Counted from the stretch's first letter, positions 1 through 13,006 are shown. The stretch is 64,000 nt of DNA from Dentipellis sp. KUC8613 (GCA_002286715.1 NSJX01000007.1:60253-124252); one strand, 5' to 3'. The notes: generated from the sequence alone by a model not told the origin. Made by a program: numbers and translations.

Positions 1-2579
1 GCCGCGCTGCGTGCGTCGGGCGCGGGCGGTGACGGCGCGGAGGAGTTTGATTTGCTTGTTGTGGGAGGGGGCGCGACAGGGGCTGGGGTTGCGCTCGATG
101 CGGCGTCGCGCGGCTTGAAGGTTGCGTTGGTCGAGAGGGACGATTTTTCGGCGGGTGAGTGCTGTCTTCTTTGCGTAGGGGTGGAGGTGGGGTGGAGAGG
201 GGGCACTGATGATGTATGGGCAGGCACGTCGTCCAAGTCGACGAAGCTCGTCCATGGTGGTGTGAGGTATCTCCAGAAGGCGGTTATGGAGCTCGATTAT
301 GAGCAGTACAAGCTTGTGAAGGAGGCGCTGCACGAGCGCAAGATATTTCTGCAGACGGCGCCGTATCTCTCGCATATGCTGCCGATCATGCTGCCGATAT
401 ACAAGTGCGTAGCGGGGTTCTCTGCGGGCTATATGCGCATGCGGGGCTAATGCCAACGCAGGTACTGGCAGGTGCCATATTACTGGGCGGGGTGCAAGAT
501 GTACGACGTCCTCGCGGGGAAGGAGAACATGGAGTCGTCGTACCTGATGAGCAAGGGCAAGGCGCTCGAGACGTTCCCCATGCTCAAGAGCGACGGGCTC
601 GTCGGCGCGCTCGTGTATTACGATGGTGAGCGGATCCATGCACGTGCAAACGAGGGGCCCGAGTAACGCTTCTGCGATCGCGACAGGGCAGCACAACGAT
701 GCGCGCATGAACATCGCGCTGATCATGACGGCCGTCAAGCACGGCGCGACCGTCGCGAACAAAGTCGAGGTCACGGACCTCCATAAGGACGCGAATGGGA
801 AGCTGCAGGGCGCACGCGTCAAGGACAACCTGACCGGCGAGGAATGGAACGTCCGCGCCAAGGTAACTCTTCCCTTCTCATGCCCTGCATATCTCGCTGA
901 CGCGCCTGGACACCAGGGCATCATCAACGCGACCGGGCCCTTCTCCGACACGCTGCTCACGCTCGACAACGCAGCGCACAACCCGATCGTGCAAGCCTCC
1001 TCCGGTGTGCACATCACGCTGCCAGGCTACTACTCCCCGCGCACGATGGGGCTGCTCGACCCCGCGACGTCCGACGGGCGCGTCATCTTCTTCCTCCCAT
1101 GGGAGGGAAACACAATCGCAGGCACCACCGACACCCCAAGTGCCGTCGAGCGCGAGCCAAAGGCGCAGGAGGAGGAGATCCGCTGGATCCTCGAGGAGGT
1201 GCGGCGCTACCTCTCGCCGGACATCAAGGTGCGCCGCGGGGACGTGCTCAGCGCGTGGAGCGGCCTGCGCCCGCTCGTGCGCAACCCCGCCGCGAGCAGC
1301 ACCGAGGGCCTCGTGCGCAACCACATGATCCACGTGTCCGACAGCGGCCTGCTCACGATCGCCGGCGGCAAGTGGACGACGTACCGCGCGATGGCGCAGG
1401 AGACCGTCGACGAGGCGGTCAGGGCGTTTGGCCTGCAGGACCGCGTCAAGAGCGGCTGTGTGACGGAGCGCGTAAGGCTCGTCGGCAGCGATGCGTGGAG
1501 CAGGAATATGTTCATCGGACTGATTCAGCGCGTGAGTGTCCATCGCATGCGCCATTTGCTGCTGGCGCGCGGCTGACTGGCGGGCGTTTGGTAGTACGGC
1601 CTCGACACGGACGTCGCGAAGCACCTCTCGGACAACTATGGCGACCGCGCGTGGACCGTGCTCTCCCTCGCGCAGCCCACCGGCGAATCGTGGCCGCTGC
1701 ACGGCGTCCGGCTCGCGCCCCAGTATCCCTGTACGCACCTCTTCTTCCCTTCCCCCTCCCCTTTCCCGCCCAACCTCACACGCACCCAGTCATCGAAGCG
1801 GAAGTGCGCTACGCGGTGCGCCACGAGTACGCGCTGACCGCGGCGGACGTCATCGCGCGGCGCTGCCGCCTCGCGTTCCTCAACGCGCACGCGGCGCTCG
1901 ACGCGCTCCCGCGCGTCGTCGACATCATGGGCGCGGAGCTCGGGTGGGGCGCCGCGCGCCGCGCGGAGGAGATCGAGCGCGGCGCGCGCTTCCTGCAGAG
2001 CATGGGCCTCGCGCCGGACGTCGTCGAGGGCCACGTGCGCGCCGCGCGCGGGTCGCCGCTGCTCGAGACGATCTCGGCGCGGCTCGGGCTGGGGGCGATG
2101 GGCTGGGGCTTGCCCGGCGCGCAGACGCAGGTGCAGGGGCAGGGCCAGCAGAGGCATGCGGCGAGGCGGGCACAGTTTGAGCCGGGCGAGGTGGACGAGC
2201 TGCGCGGGGCGTTTGCGAGGCTGGCGAGGAAGGAGCCCGCGGAGGACGGGAGTGGGCGCGAGGAGGAGAAGCTCGAGAGGGTGCATATCAGGGAGATTGT
2301 GCTCGCGCTGCCTGGGTATGAGGCGGTGCGACCGAAGGACTTTGAGTATGTCCTTGAGGAGACGGGGCTGGCGAAGCAGAGGGATGTGGATTTCGACGAG
2401 TTCGTCGAGGTGCGTGGGCTTTTTTTTTTCGTTCTTGCTGGGAGGTGTGGTGCTGATGGGGTCTTGGGACATAGATCTGCGCGGAGCTGAAGGATGTCGC
2501 GCTCGCGCCGATTACGCGCAGCCTGTCCAAGTCGCTGCGGATGGCGATTCCGGTCGAAAAGAGCGGTGGGGGCGTGTAA
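1..2579 (+). CDS. GUT2: FAD-dependent glycerol-3-phosphate dehydrogenase, mitochondrial (5' truncated)
   Basis: Oxidises glycerol-3-phosphate to dihydroxyacetone phosphate and feeds electrons to ubiquinone at the inner mitochondrial membrane. Eight exons can be joined: 1-154, 224-404, 462-625, 687-862, 917-1531, 1595-1730, 1790-2409, 2475-2579, giving 716 residues in the window; the start and targeting peptide lie off the left edge. Visible: the FAD-binding Rossmann motif VVGGGATGAG near residue 20, the family block STKLVHGGVRYL, AGTTDTP, and GGKWTTYR. The C-terminal domain has the FIEAEVRYAVRHE block. It ends in a helical stretch (GEVDELRGAF ... DVDFDEFVE) like the EF-hand region of animal mGPDH, though I see no complete calcium loop. 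All introns are GT-AG with consistent phase, so the gene looks intact here. Family assignment is very secure. Confidence 0.95.
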
Positions 2580-2864
2580 GTCTAACGACGCTGGGTGCTC
2601 ATGCATATGAGTGGAGTCCCGGGTGTACGACCAGAAAGACAGTGCGCTACGTATAGTGTATCGATTCTGAGCATTCTGATTCATCGCGCTGTTAATGCCA
2701 GCTTTATCTACCGTGTTCTTACCGTTGACGTTGTTACTGACTTGTAATCGAGTTCCTACCTTTCAGCGTAAATAAAATTACTTACTTGAGCGTGTACTGA
2801 CCTGACGAGCACCCTGGCCATCGACTAATACTGACTAGCCTAACACACAGAAATGATCAATGGT

Positions 2865-2878
2865 AAAACAACAATTGA
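2865..2878. repeat. 5' target-site duplication of the LINE
   Basis: The 14 bases AAAACAACAATTGA here recur at 13019-13032, directly at the end of the poly-A run. This is the expected signature of target-primed insertion. The A residues at the edge make the exact boundary ambiguous; the unambiguous core is 10 bases. Confidence 0.8.
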
Positions 2879-3401
2879 GGAGCTCCTTGATCTCGAACCA
2901 CCACCATGGTCGAAATTTCCCACGGTCACCCACCTGGGCAAGGACGGGAATGTACGCCTCGAAAAACGATGCCAATCGTTTTTTTTGTCGACGTTAGCAA
3001 TCCCCCAGATTACCCTCTGGCTCCCCCAACTGCGAAAATCAATGGAAAACACAGTTTCTCTGTGCCCCTTATCATATCAGACCATGAGTTCACCTGCCAC
3101 GTCACCAAGCGCGACAACATCCCCGAGAATCCCCCTCCCCCCAACCCCCGCTCCTTCCCAAGACTACTGCATAAGAACCCACCTTTTCCTTACAGGCAAG
3201 CCTCTATAACTCCGCTGTATCGACGTTAACCACGTGAGAAACATCGAGCCAAAACTGAGTGCATTAAGAGCGCGAATTAACGAACTAGGTCCATCGATGG
3301 GATTCACCTGCTCCGCCTTCCCCTACCCCATGCTTCCCCATCGGATCCACCAACCAACGCTCCCCCCCTCCCCACCGACCACAATCCGACGATTATCGAC
3401 C

Positions 3402-4100
3402 TCAAAAAAACCGAGCATGCGGCTTAAAAAGGCGCGCCATACTTATCTTACGAGGCACTGACTTCACTATCAACTCCCCAGCTCCCTCATCCACCCCAGT
3501 TACCGCCGCGCCCTCCCGAACACTCTCCTCGCCATCCCCCATCCCGCCATCCCTCCATCCCCTCTCGTCCCCTGCCACTGGGCTATAACCCATGTGAGTA
3601 CAGCTCGCTGACAAATCAATAGCACTTACGCGAAGCAAAAGTTCAGAACCCACAGGAAGCGGTGCCGCAAATCACCCTGTTGACCGCCCATAGACCTCCC
3701 CGTCCTCTCCGTATCGAAATACACCTTCGTCCAACCCTCCAACCGTGCCACCCCGACACAAACCTTGCCCCAAGTCCAATCAACGGGCCCCTCCACGGTC
3801 ACGTATTCCCCGTACCTCAAGCTCCCGGCACAAGCGATCACAACATCGACGAAGCCAGGCACCTCCACCGTCTGCCCTGGCTCTGCCACGAATTGAGGAT
3901 CGATGACGAACAACGCATGCTTCATGACCGTGAGCCGAACCTTATCCCTGCCTTCACCGCCTAAATGACTAATAAGACACCCTCGACGCTCATAAGAACT
4001 CTTGCTACTCACTGTTGATGAAGGGCCCAAACAGGGGAGCATTGACCAACGTTCCGACATAAGCCTCTAAATGGCTAACGACATTAGCGAGTACCGCCAT
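3402..4100 (-). CDS. Uncharacterised antisense gene inside the LINE leader, three exons
   Basis: A minus-strand model with exons 4100-4013, 3960-3630 and 3582-3402 gives exactly 200 codons (199 residues, stop included). Intron 1 is GTGAGT...TTTAG (52 nt) and intron 2 is GTAAGT...TATAG (47 nt), both typical for this genome. The protein starts MAVLANVVSHLEAY and includes KHALFVIDPQF, TVEVPGFVDVVIACAG and WTWGKVCVGVARL. The third exon is Gly/Glu-rich and ends LFKPHARFF. I do not recognise the family. A TATATAAG box lies about 100 bp upstream of the ATG. What makes it odd is its place: it appears to sit within the inserted element, reading against it. It may be a captured host gene, an older host gene with misjudged element borders, or a chance model. 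cDNA evidence would decide. Confidence 0.45.
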
Positions 4101-4200
4101 AGAAGAGTTGTAGAGATGAACTAGATAGACGAATGATAAAGCTGTTGCAAGCACGTATTAAGAGTGAAAATGTTTCCCCTAGACGCCCGCACCGATCCAA

Positions 4201-4208
4201 CTTATATA
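4201..4208 (-). promoter_or_regulatory. TATA box for the antisense leader gene
   Basis: TATATAAG on the minus strand, about 100 bp before the proposed ATG at 4100. It matches the box seen upstream of other genes in this window (20060, 40995). Confidence 0.4.
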
Positions 4209-5155
4209 CTACTCCACCTCCCCCCTAAGCGAAATTCAAAGGGCAAAACTCTATCCCAAACACTTATTACCATCACCAGTTACGTATACCTCGCAACACG
4301 TCCTACCCACCTCACTAGACCATAACCTGACCTTACAACCTCCCCACCGCCCATCCTATACCAGATATCTTATCTCATACTGTCTAAACCTACCGCAATG
4401 CTAACCCCCTCTCCACTCCTCCTAACCGCACCCTGTAGACACGACACACACTCATTCCCCAACTCAACGCGACGCGACCGCGTAACGATCACATGCCACC
4501 TTCCTGTCATGCGCTTATCACGAGATCGCGAGATCACGGACATCTTGATAATCCCCTTCTGACCTCCTCCGCGTCACCCACCTCGCCGTCCCTACCTCTA
4601 CTCCCGTCGACCTCGCTCCTCCTCCCATTTGTGTGCCCATCCCCCTCCACTCCCCGCTATAACTTTGTCGCCATACCGTTATCTCCTCTGTCGTGTTCCT
4701 TCCCACAAAAACCCACAATCGCCATCTGCTCCCGTAAAACTTACATTACGCCTCGCGAACCCCTCCTCCCCGCATGACCCCAACCAGCTATACTTACCTC
4801 CATCTATACGCACCGGACTTCCCATATCATGCGCCCAATAAATGTCTTCCCCATCCGCAACTCTTCGCTTCCCCCAGACCAGTCGATCCCCGCTCAAATC
4901 TATTATGCCGAGCGCCTCGTCTCGCTCCCCCCCTGCCGCCACTTGTACGACACCTACCATCTTACGCCTTACCACACTCCTGAGACTTCTTTACGCCCTA
5001 CTTCCCCCCCGCATAGCTAAGACAAGATTGGAAAACGGTCCTCCACGACCTGTCGGACCTCCTCCCCACGACCTCCTACCCTCCCCTGGCGCGGAACAAT
5101 ACAAAAACCTCCTGTTGCCTCCCATGTCCCCCACCACCATCCACAGTCCTTTCTC

Positions 5156-6977
5156 ATGTCCTCCGCTCCCTTGCCCTCGATCTCCTCTAAGGATCTCTTC
5201 ACGAAGTCCTCCACGGCGGCGCATAAAACCGTCTCCGCGGGACCGCTAGCCTCATCTGCCTCTGCTCGACGACAAAGTAAAGCACCGAAAGACGATGGTA
5301 AATACCCTTATTCTTACCCTGCCTACACCATCACCTTATACCCACCCTTCCCTTCGCCCTCTAGAGGTCCCCCCTCTCCGTCGCTCCCGCCGTGCTACCG
5401 CCAAGCAGCCCGATCCTACAGCGGCTGACGACCAGCTCCCTGAGGCCCCTCCCCCATCCCCCGTCATCGCTCCCCCGACGACCTCCCCCGTCATTTCCCT
5501 CAACTCGTCCAACTTCTTTGCCCCCCTCAGAGAGGAATCCCCCGCCCACCCTTCCGAAACCATTGAGCCGACTACTCTCAACTCAGCCGTCTCTGGCGTT
5601 CGCCAAGGTACCCCCCTGCCCGGGGATCATGTCTCGATCAATGGAGTTAGCACCTCTCAATGGGCACCAGGCGCCGTTGAATTTGTTCAAGAATTCCGTG
5701 CCGGATACCCTCCGCCCCCACCTAACAACTCCGAGCACCTCCGTCATGCCCCCGCGGTTGGACTCCTCGCCCCTAACACACCCGCCTTCGTCGCTCCCAT
5801 CGCCTCCTCTGATCGTGACGAGGAAATCCCAGGCTTGATCCCCTTGGACGATATCTCGGAAATTGATGAAGATGAGGCCCACGACGAGAACCTTCCCGAC
5901 CTCCCTCCCCCGCCACATACCCCGCCTCTCGGTACCTTCCTTGGTCGTGATCCACTCGCCGACCTCCCCCTCACCCTTGACACCCCCCTCACCTCCCGTC
6001 TTCTTGTGCGTCGCGCTGCTGCTGCCTTGAATACCCCCTCGACCCTGGCCGGCAACTCCTCCTTCGCTGCTGGCTTCCAGATCCATCCTGGTCCGTTCCC
6101 CGCTATTCATCGTGCTCATGCACTCTCTGCAGTCGACGCCAACACGACGGAACAGCTTCAAGCTTGGGAGCGTCTCTTGGGTCCGAAACTTATTGTCCGC
6201 GTCTTTGATCAAGATACGCACGACGCCGCGATGCATGCTCATCTTGTCCTCGGTATCAAACGCATCATCGTGCAAGCCACGGGCGATCAAAACCTCCAAG
6301 TTGCTGCCCCCAGCATGAATCCTTCTACACCGGGCCTCCCCCGCGGAGCAGTACCCGCCTTCATGATCTACGGGGCGTCAGCCCAGCATGCTGCTACCCT
6401 AATCGAGAAACGTATCTGGTCAACTGCTACCCTCTCTTTCGAAATAATCCCTTTCGAGCCGCCGCTCCCTGACTTCCTCACCTCTACGTCTGGCTTCACC
6501 ACCGGCGATTTGGAGACTGTCCGCACTGAAGTTCTCGCCCATTGGCTCTCGGCTGACTCCCTTGCCCGCCTCTCAGCGATCAACGACACCATCGCTGAAC
6601 GACAACTCGGCCACTTCAACCCAGGCCAGCTAGTTCAATACCTCCAGTCCCTCCGCGTCGAGAAACTCAACATGAAGACGATTGGCGGCGAAGCTGCCCC
6701 CTGGTTCAACCTCTTCGCTGATAGCTCCCTCGTCCCGAGCGACGAGCTTTGGTTTGCCGTCCGACACTATCTCCGTCAGATCCGTTATACGACCAACTTC
6801 CACGGTACCGGTACCGCCCGCGGCGTACTCTCCTGCTCACTCTGCCATTGCGTCACGCACCCGCGCGGCCTATGCCCATTCCCCGACCTTCCTGGATGGC
6901 AGGGTCCCACTCATCGTGCTCCGCTGAATGCCCGCCGCGGCCGGGGCGGCCCGCGCCCCCCTTCCCGCATCATCTGA
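5156..6977 (+). CDS. LINE ORF1: nucleic-acid-binding protein with CCHC zinc knuckle
   Basis: ORF1 product of the retrotransposon, presumed to bind element RNA in the ribonucleoprotein. The open frame from ATG 5295 runs 560 residues to the TGA at 6975. It has a proline-rich, acidic N-terminal half, a central globular region (LIVRVFDQDTHDAAMHAHLVL), then CSLCHCVTHPRGLC, a perfect CX2CX4HX4C knuckle, and a short Arg/Gly tail. An alternative upstream start at 5156 (MSSAPLPSISSKDLF) joins smoothly to the main frame if 5298-5364 is removed as an intron, giving ...SKAPKDD joined to EVPPLRRSRR; the coordinates here use that start. An intron in an element copied through RNA would be unusual, so the start at 5295 remains possible. 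No internal stops are seen in the main frame. Confidence 0.8.
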
Positions 6978-7699
6978 CACCCCCCCCCCCTTTTTTTATC
7001 CTCTTCCCTCTCTCCCTCATATACCCTACGGACCCTATGCTCTCTCTCCCCCCCTTCCATCCCCCCCACTCCTTCTCACCATACTGCTAATCCTCTTACC
7101 TCTGGTGCACCCCGCCCGTATACCCTTCCCTCTTTTCTCTCCCCTTCTCCCCTTTCGTCATAACCATAAAATCATAATATCGCCTGCCCCCCGAATTCCT
7201 CAAGTTCTTTCCCTTTCTTTTAGATCACTTATCCTATCACACTCTGCCGCTCCTTTACCGTCGTAGCTAGCCCACCCTAACCCTTCCGGTCCTTACTGCT
7301 ATTAACCTATCCGACGTAGCCGAATATACTGTTGCTGCGCACCCTTAGCCATTGATCGAACTGCCGCGCCTCCCGCACTCGGCGGCGTACGCCGGCAAAC
7401 CACCCGATACCTCTGAGATTATGAGAAGCACCCTCAGACATGCTCAACCTTGTCGGCCCACATATACTGCTTGCGAGCAAGACAGGAAAGCCGCCAAGAG
7501 CCTTCTCCCCCGACGTCTCCCTGACGTCACCAACGGCGACCTATTTAGGTCAGGTGACTAGCTGTGCAGAGATGCTGAAGCTACCGAAATTGCCGGAATC
7601 CGTCGCCGAGGATTGATTCTGTCGATTTCCCAAGCAAGTCCCACCCGCTGGAGATCGGCCCCCATCTCCTGGTCTACTCATAGTCGTAAGTAGACACGA
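6978..7699 (+). other. LINE ORF1-ORF2 spacer
   Basis: Pyrimidine-rich, very C-rich, with stops in all frames. No gene is supported. ORF2 translation would need reinitiation, an internal entry or a separate start. Confidence 0.6.
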
Positions 7700-10600
7700 A
7701 TGACGACTGCTACACCCCAAATTCCATCCCCAATACCTTCCCGGTCCTCTTCGTCCAATGGTTCGCGCCTTAGCAATCGCAGTGAAGACCTTCCCGCCGC
7801 CAGGTCCTCTCAAGAAACTGCTTCTGCTGAGTATGGTGGCAATTCGCCTTCCTCTTCCTATGCTTCCCAACATAACCCCCAATTGACCCCACCCAGGTCC
7901 CCCCACACCAGGCAAACAACCGACACCGGACTTCGGTCGCGCGCAAACTTAAAAGTCGCAACCCTTAACATGAAAGGACGAGCCTCTACCCTCCTTGGCT
8001 GGTCATCTACCTCCAAGTGGGCGGAAATTCAGTACACTATGAAACATAACACTATCGCTATCCTTGCGTTACAGGAAACCCACCTCGACCAACCTCATAT
8101 CAATGAAATCAATACCCTATACTCTAAACGCTTACGCGTCTTCTCTACTGCCGACCCTACCCGCCCCGCGACCTCTAGCAGCGTCGCTTTTGTCCTCAAT
8201 AAGTCTCTACTCAACACATCATTATGTACCACCGCGGTCCTCATACCAGGCCGCGCCCTTTTCCTCTCCCTTAAATGGCATAACCATGAATCCCTTCACT
8301 TTCTTAATGTCTATGCGCCCGTTGAAACCCCCCAACAGCCTGACTTTTGGAACTGCCTCGTCGAGAAATGGGCTGCCCTACACCTCCCCAAACCTGACTT
8401 CCTCCTCGGCGACTTCAATCTGACCGAAGACGCCCTTGACCGTGCCCCGGTATGCATAGACCCTGTGGTCGCTACGGATTCCCTTCGTAACGCGCACATC
8501 CGCCTAGGCGTACAAGACTACTGGCGCCACACCTTCCCGGACACACGTCTCTTCACTTATACCTCTCCCTTCCACCAACACTTCTCCCAATCCCGACTTG
8601 ACCGTATCTACACATCTGACCGCGTCTCCCCGACTGTATATGAATGGAATTGCCTTAATTCTTCTGTCCCAACTGACCATCACCTCATTACTGTCCGATA
8701 CGCCCTCCCTAACTCCCCCCAAACCGGCTCCGGTCGTTGGACACTACCCCTCTACCTACTCAATAATACGGATCTTCTTTCCATAATAAATAAAAAAGGC
8801 CTTCATTATATGGCACAGATGGACCGAGCCATCAACGACCGAACCCCCCTAAACAATCCCCAGACCCTTTGGTCCGCCCTTAAAAACGACATTATTGCGG
8901 CAGCCAAACCTCTCTCTCGTGCTGCAGCAGGTAAAATCAACAGCCGAATCAACTGTTTAAACAACGACCGAACAACTCTCCTGAGCGACCCCAACTATGC
9001 CGAGAACCAGGATCTCCGATACCAAGTCGCACTCCTTGCAAATGAAATCCAACACCTCCAACAAAAACAACGTCTATCACAACGACAGAACGTCAAAATG
9101 AAATGGGCGTTAACCGTGGAACGCAACACACGACCTTGGACACGCTCGACCATACAACCCAAACCGCGCGACCCCATCTTCCGCTTACGCACTCCCTCCC
9201 CGTCCCCTGCCCCCGTCCACTATGAAACTAACTCCCAAAAAATGGCCAACCTGGCCGGCGCATACCACGATCAACTCCAACAATTAGATCTCTTCACCTC
9301 AGACTCATCTGACGACCTTAACCATGTCCTTCAATCTGTAGTAAACTATATCCCTCCCTCATCAATACTACAAGACGACGCACGGGACGCGAGCGACATG
9401 AACAGCCCAATTACTGAAGATGACGTCATCACTGCTCTTCACCATTGTAAAAACGGTACCGCCACCGGTCTTGACAGCTGCCCCTATGAACTTTGGAAAA
9501 AACTACACGCTACCTTCACTTCATCGCAACCAACCTCTCCGCCCACCTTCAACATCGTGAAATTTTTAACTGTGGTCTTTAATGACATCCAAATGTATGG
9601 CCTAACCGAGCACTCCTCCTTTAGCCATGGCTGGATGTGCCCCATCTACAAAAAGAATGACATGACCGACATCGCTAACTACCGACCCATCACGCTCCTC
9701 AACACTGACTATAAAATCTTTACAAAAATTCTTACTTCTCAGCTCTCGCAGGTCGCAGACGACCTCGTTAGCCCCAATCAAGCCGGCTTCCTGCCTGGCC
9801 GCTCCATATTCGACCAAACACGCCTTGCGCAAATGATCATTGGTTACGCGGAAGCCATGGAGGAAAATGGTGTAATTATGGCGCTCGACCAAGAGAAAGC
9901 GTATGATAAAGTTCGCCACGACTACCTCTGGCTTATCCTCCGCAAATTTAATCTACCCACCCGTTTTATTAAAACGATACAATCCCTGTACAACAACGCC
10001 TTCACCCAAGTCGTGATTAACGGCTTCTTTAGTAAACCTTACAAAGTATCCCGCGGCGTCAGACAAGGCGACCCACTCTCCTGCCTCCTATTTGATCTCG
10101 CTATTGACACCCTCCCGGCAATGCTCCGCCATTCTCCCGATATTCACGGCTTCCAAATCCCCGGTTTGGACCGACAAGTCCTCATTAGCCTATTCGCTGA
10201 CGATACCGCATTATACCTAAACGAAAACACTAACTACCACTCTGTACAACAAATTCTGGACCGCTGGTGTCGAGCCTCCGGTGCGAAATTCAATATCAAT
10301 AAAACTGAAATTATTCCCATAGGCACCCCTGCCTACCGTAACCGCCTCACCACACAGCGAACACTAAACCCAACTGATGCCCTCCCCCTTGACCCCCAAA
10401 TCCGTATATCGCCTGATGGCCATCCAATTCGCTACCTCGGCGCCTGGATCGGCAATGATGTTGACGATGCCGTCCCCTGGGAACCCATCCTTGACAAAAT
10501 GCGCACAAAGCTTACCAACTGGCTCCCGTCACGACCTACCTTAATGGGTAAACGTCTCATCGTCCAAATGGTCGTCGCTGGTTCCACCCAATTTCTCACC

Positions 10601-12838
10601 CAAGTTAACGGCATGCCAAAACACATCGAATCTGCGATCCTCACTGATATAAAACACTTTCTCTGGCCGAACCGTCGCTCCGCTGCAATCTCTCTCGACA
10701 CCCTCTACCTCCCTGTCAAGGACGGCGGGATAGGTCTCCTAGACCTCCAGGCATGCAACGAAGCGACTGACATTATCTGGTTGAAATCTTACCTTGATCT
10801 ATCCCCCTCTCGCCCCGCGTGGGCCTTCATTGCTGACATCCTCATAAACCGTCTAGCCCCCTCCTCTTTACACGATATCCCACGCATTAACGCCTTCCTT
10901 CAAAACTGGTCCCCAGTCCTTCAAGGACCGCGTACAAACGCTATCCCGCATACCCTTCTCACTATGCTTAAGGTGGCAAAAAAATATAACACAAACTTTG
11001 CTGTGCTTCGCCTTACCGATAATTTAAAACGTCAAATTCCCGCCTGGTGCCACCTTGGCTCCCTCACCTATCGACAAGATGACTGCTCGCGCTGCCTCCA
11101 ACATTCCCACAAAGTCCTAACCGTTGCTGATCTGACCAAAGTCGCTCGCAGACTCACGAACCTAGTCAACGGCCGCCCCCACCACAATATCAGTACATGT
11201 GCCTGCCAGGACTGCAATACAGATCGCCTCCTCCACTGTCGTAACCCGAACAAATGTGCAAAAAAAGCGCGTGATATCCTCGCCAACATTTTCCCTCTCC
11301 TCCGCCCCGGCGACCTCAGACCCTCAGACGGCCTCACCCACACCCCTACCCGTGAACAGCAAACCCAACATGCCCGATCAAATAACCAAAATATACTCTT
11401 CAACCCCTCCATTACATGTAAAACTGACCTTGCCGACTGTTTCCGTATCTTCACCACCCCTATCGCACTATTCCACCAACCTGCTTCCCGCCTTTCGTCC
11501 CCTCCGATCCAGGGCCGCCCCCGCCGCCATAAGACCGTCTATACGGACGGTTCATGCATCAACAATGGACGCCATAACGCACAATGCGGCAGCGGATTAT
11601 GGATAGAGGACCATGACCCACTAAACTGCTCATTTCGTGTCCCTGGCCCCTTTCAATCCAACCAAGTCGGCGAAATTGTCGCCGTCATCCTGGCCTTACA
11701 GAAAATCCCCCCTGATACCCCCCTCACCATCCATACCGACTCTAAATATGTTATTGACAGCCTGACACTCCACCTAACCACATGGGAAGATCGCGGGTGG
11801 ATAAACGTTTCAAATAGTATCTTCTTCCGCATGGCCGCCTTTCTACTACGCCGACGCTCAGCCACAACTGCCTTCTCCTGGGTCAAAGGTCACGCGGGCA
11901 CTATTGGTAATGAACGTGCTGACCAAAAAGCGAAAGAAGGTGCGGAGAAATCACACTTTGACACGCTCGATCTACGCATCCCTCCATCCTTTAACCTTCA
12001 AGGTGCGAAGCTCGCTACCATTACTCAATCCCTAGCATATCAAGGCATCCGAACCCGCAAACAAATCCCTCTTAAGGATTCAGTCTCTACCCGCCTCGAT
12101 GACAGCCGGAAAGCCCTTTGATCCCTTACCGGAGTTGCTGAATCTAACGCCTCTCTTTGGCTGAATTCCCACCGTCGCAACGTTAGCCGGAAAGCCAACC
12201 AGTTCCTCTATCGCGCACTACACGGCTCATTTAAACTAGGTGCTTCCTGGTCCCACATCCCGGGCTATGAAGCCCGTGCTATCTGCTCCTACTGCAACCA
12301 CCACGATGAGTCACTATCGCATATCCTTCTTGACTGCCATAACCACGTTGTCCAACATCTGTGGTTCCTAGCCCGCTCCTTATGGCCCCATGGCGACCAT
12401 ACGTGGCCCCACCTTGACCTCCACGCCGTCCTCGCCAGCAGCAGTTTTTTTCTCCCACCGGACATCCTTACCTCGCCTAACTTTGACCGTCAAATCCAAG
12501 ATTCACCAGTCTCCTCCCCTACTCCCGAATCCCGGGGTGCCTCACGTCTCCTTCGCATACTTATATCGGAAACAATCTACCTTATCTGGGTCATACGTTG
12601 TGAACACGCCATCCAAAAACGTTCCCACTCCCATGATGAACTCACCCGACGTTGGTACCAAGCCTTAAATGACCGCCTCAATGAAGACCGCTACCGGACC
12701 AACAAACTCCTACGAACTCCTGCAGCAACTTCGCAATTGCGACATACCTGGTCTGCCACCCTCCTTAACCCGCCACACCGTTGGTTTATCGAAAATGAGG
12801 TTTTAGTGGGTATGACGCCTCCACGGACCCCTACTTAA
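7700..12838 (+). pseudogene. LINE ORF2: endonuclease-reverse transcriptase-RNase H, one premature TGA
   Basis: The replication protein of the element. From ATG 7700: apurinic-type endonuclease (VATLNMKG near residue 85, LALQETHLD, LLGDFN, TDHH). Reverse transcriptase follows (NYRPITLLN, QAGFLPGRS, ALDQEKAYDKV, GVRQGDPLS, catalytic FADD near residue 832). RNase H lies at about residues 1275-1410 (VYTDGSC, Glu in QVGEIVAV, HTDSKYV, KGHAG..GNERAD). The frame stops at TGA 12119-12121 after 1473 residues but continues in the same frame for 238 more codons to TAA 12836. That extension carries a zf-RVT-like finger (CSYC..H....H....C) and a Trp-rich helical tail. One substitution, perhaps CGA to TGA, would explain the break. 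Everything else is open, so the copy was functional recently. Because the RNase H and RT precede the stop, a shortened protein could keep those activities, but retrotransposition is doubtful. Confidence 0.92.
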
Positions 12839-13006
12839 CGGGCACCCCGGGAGGCTTACGGAACCCCACACTGCCCGACGATATCTCGGGCGTGAATAAG
12901 CGCATTTTTCCTCAGACCGCGGCTCTCCTCGTATTGCCGTGCTATAAGCTTTAGGTAGTTCTTTAGTCTTTAGGATATAAGTTACTACCTAATATAATGC
13001 TTGTCC
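12839..13006 (+). other. LINE 3' UTR
   Basis: 168 bases between the ORF2 terminal stop and the poly-A. It becomes AT-rich toward the end, with short repeats of TTTAG. Confidence 0.7.

Larger units (their letters stand above)
2879..5155 (+). other. LINE 5' leader region
   Basis: About 2.3 kb between the 5' target duplication and the first plausible ORF1 start. It is C-rich and G-poor on the + strand. No sense ORF with recognisable homology is seen. On the minus strand it contains a spliced gene model with its own TATA box (3402-4208), annotated separately. The leader is long for a LINE, so part of it may be captured host DNA. Confidence 0.5.

Noticed and set aside
878..1738. 286-residue minus-strand ORF
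   Set aside because: Shadow of the GC-rich dehydrogenase exons; composition is Arg/Ala/Pro-rich and there is no domain.
1099..2490. 463-residue + strand ORF
   Set aside because: Only its last part coincides with the dehydrogenase reading frame; the first part is a wrong-frame shadow running through introns.
5583..6299. 238-residue minus-strand ORF over LINE ORF1
   Set aside because: Antisense shadow of a coding region whose sense frame has a zinc knuckle; no introns or motif on this strand.
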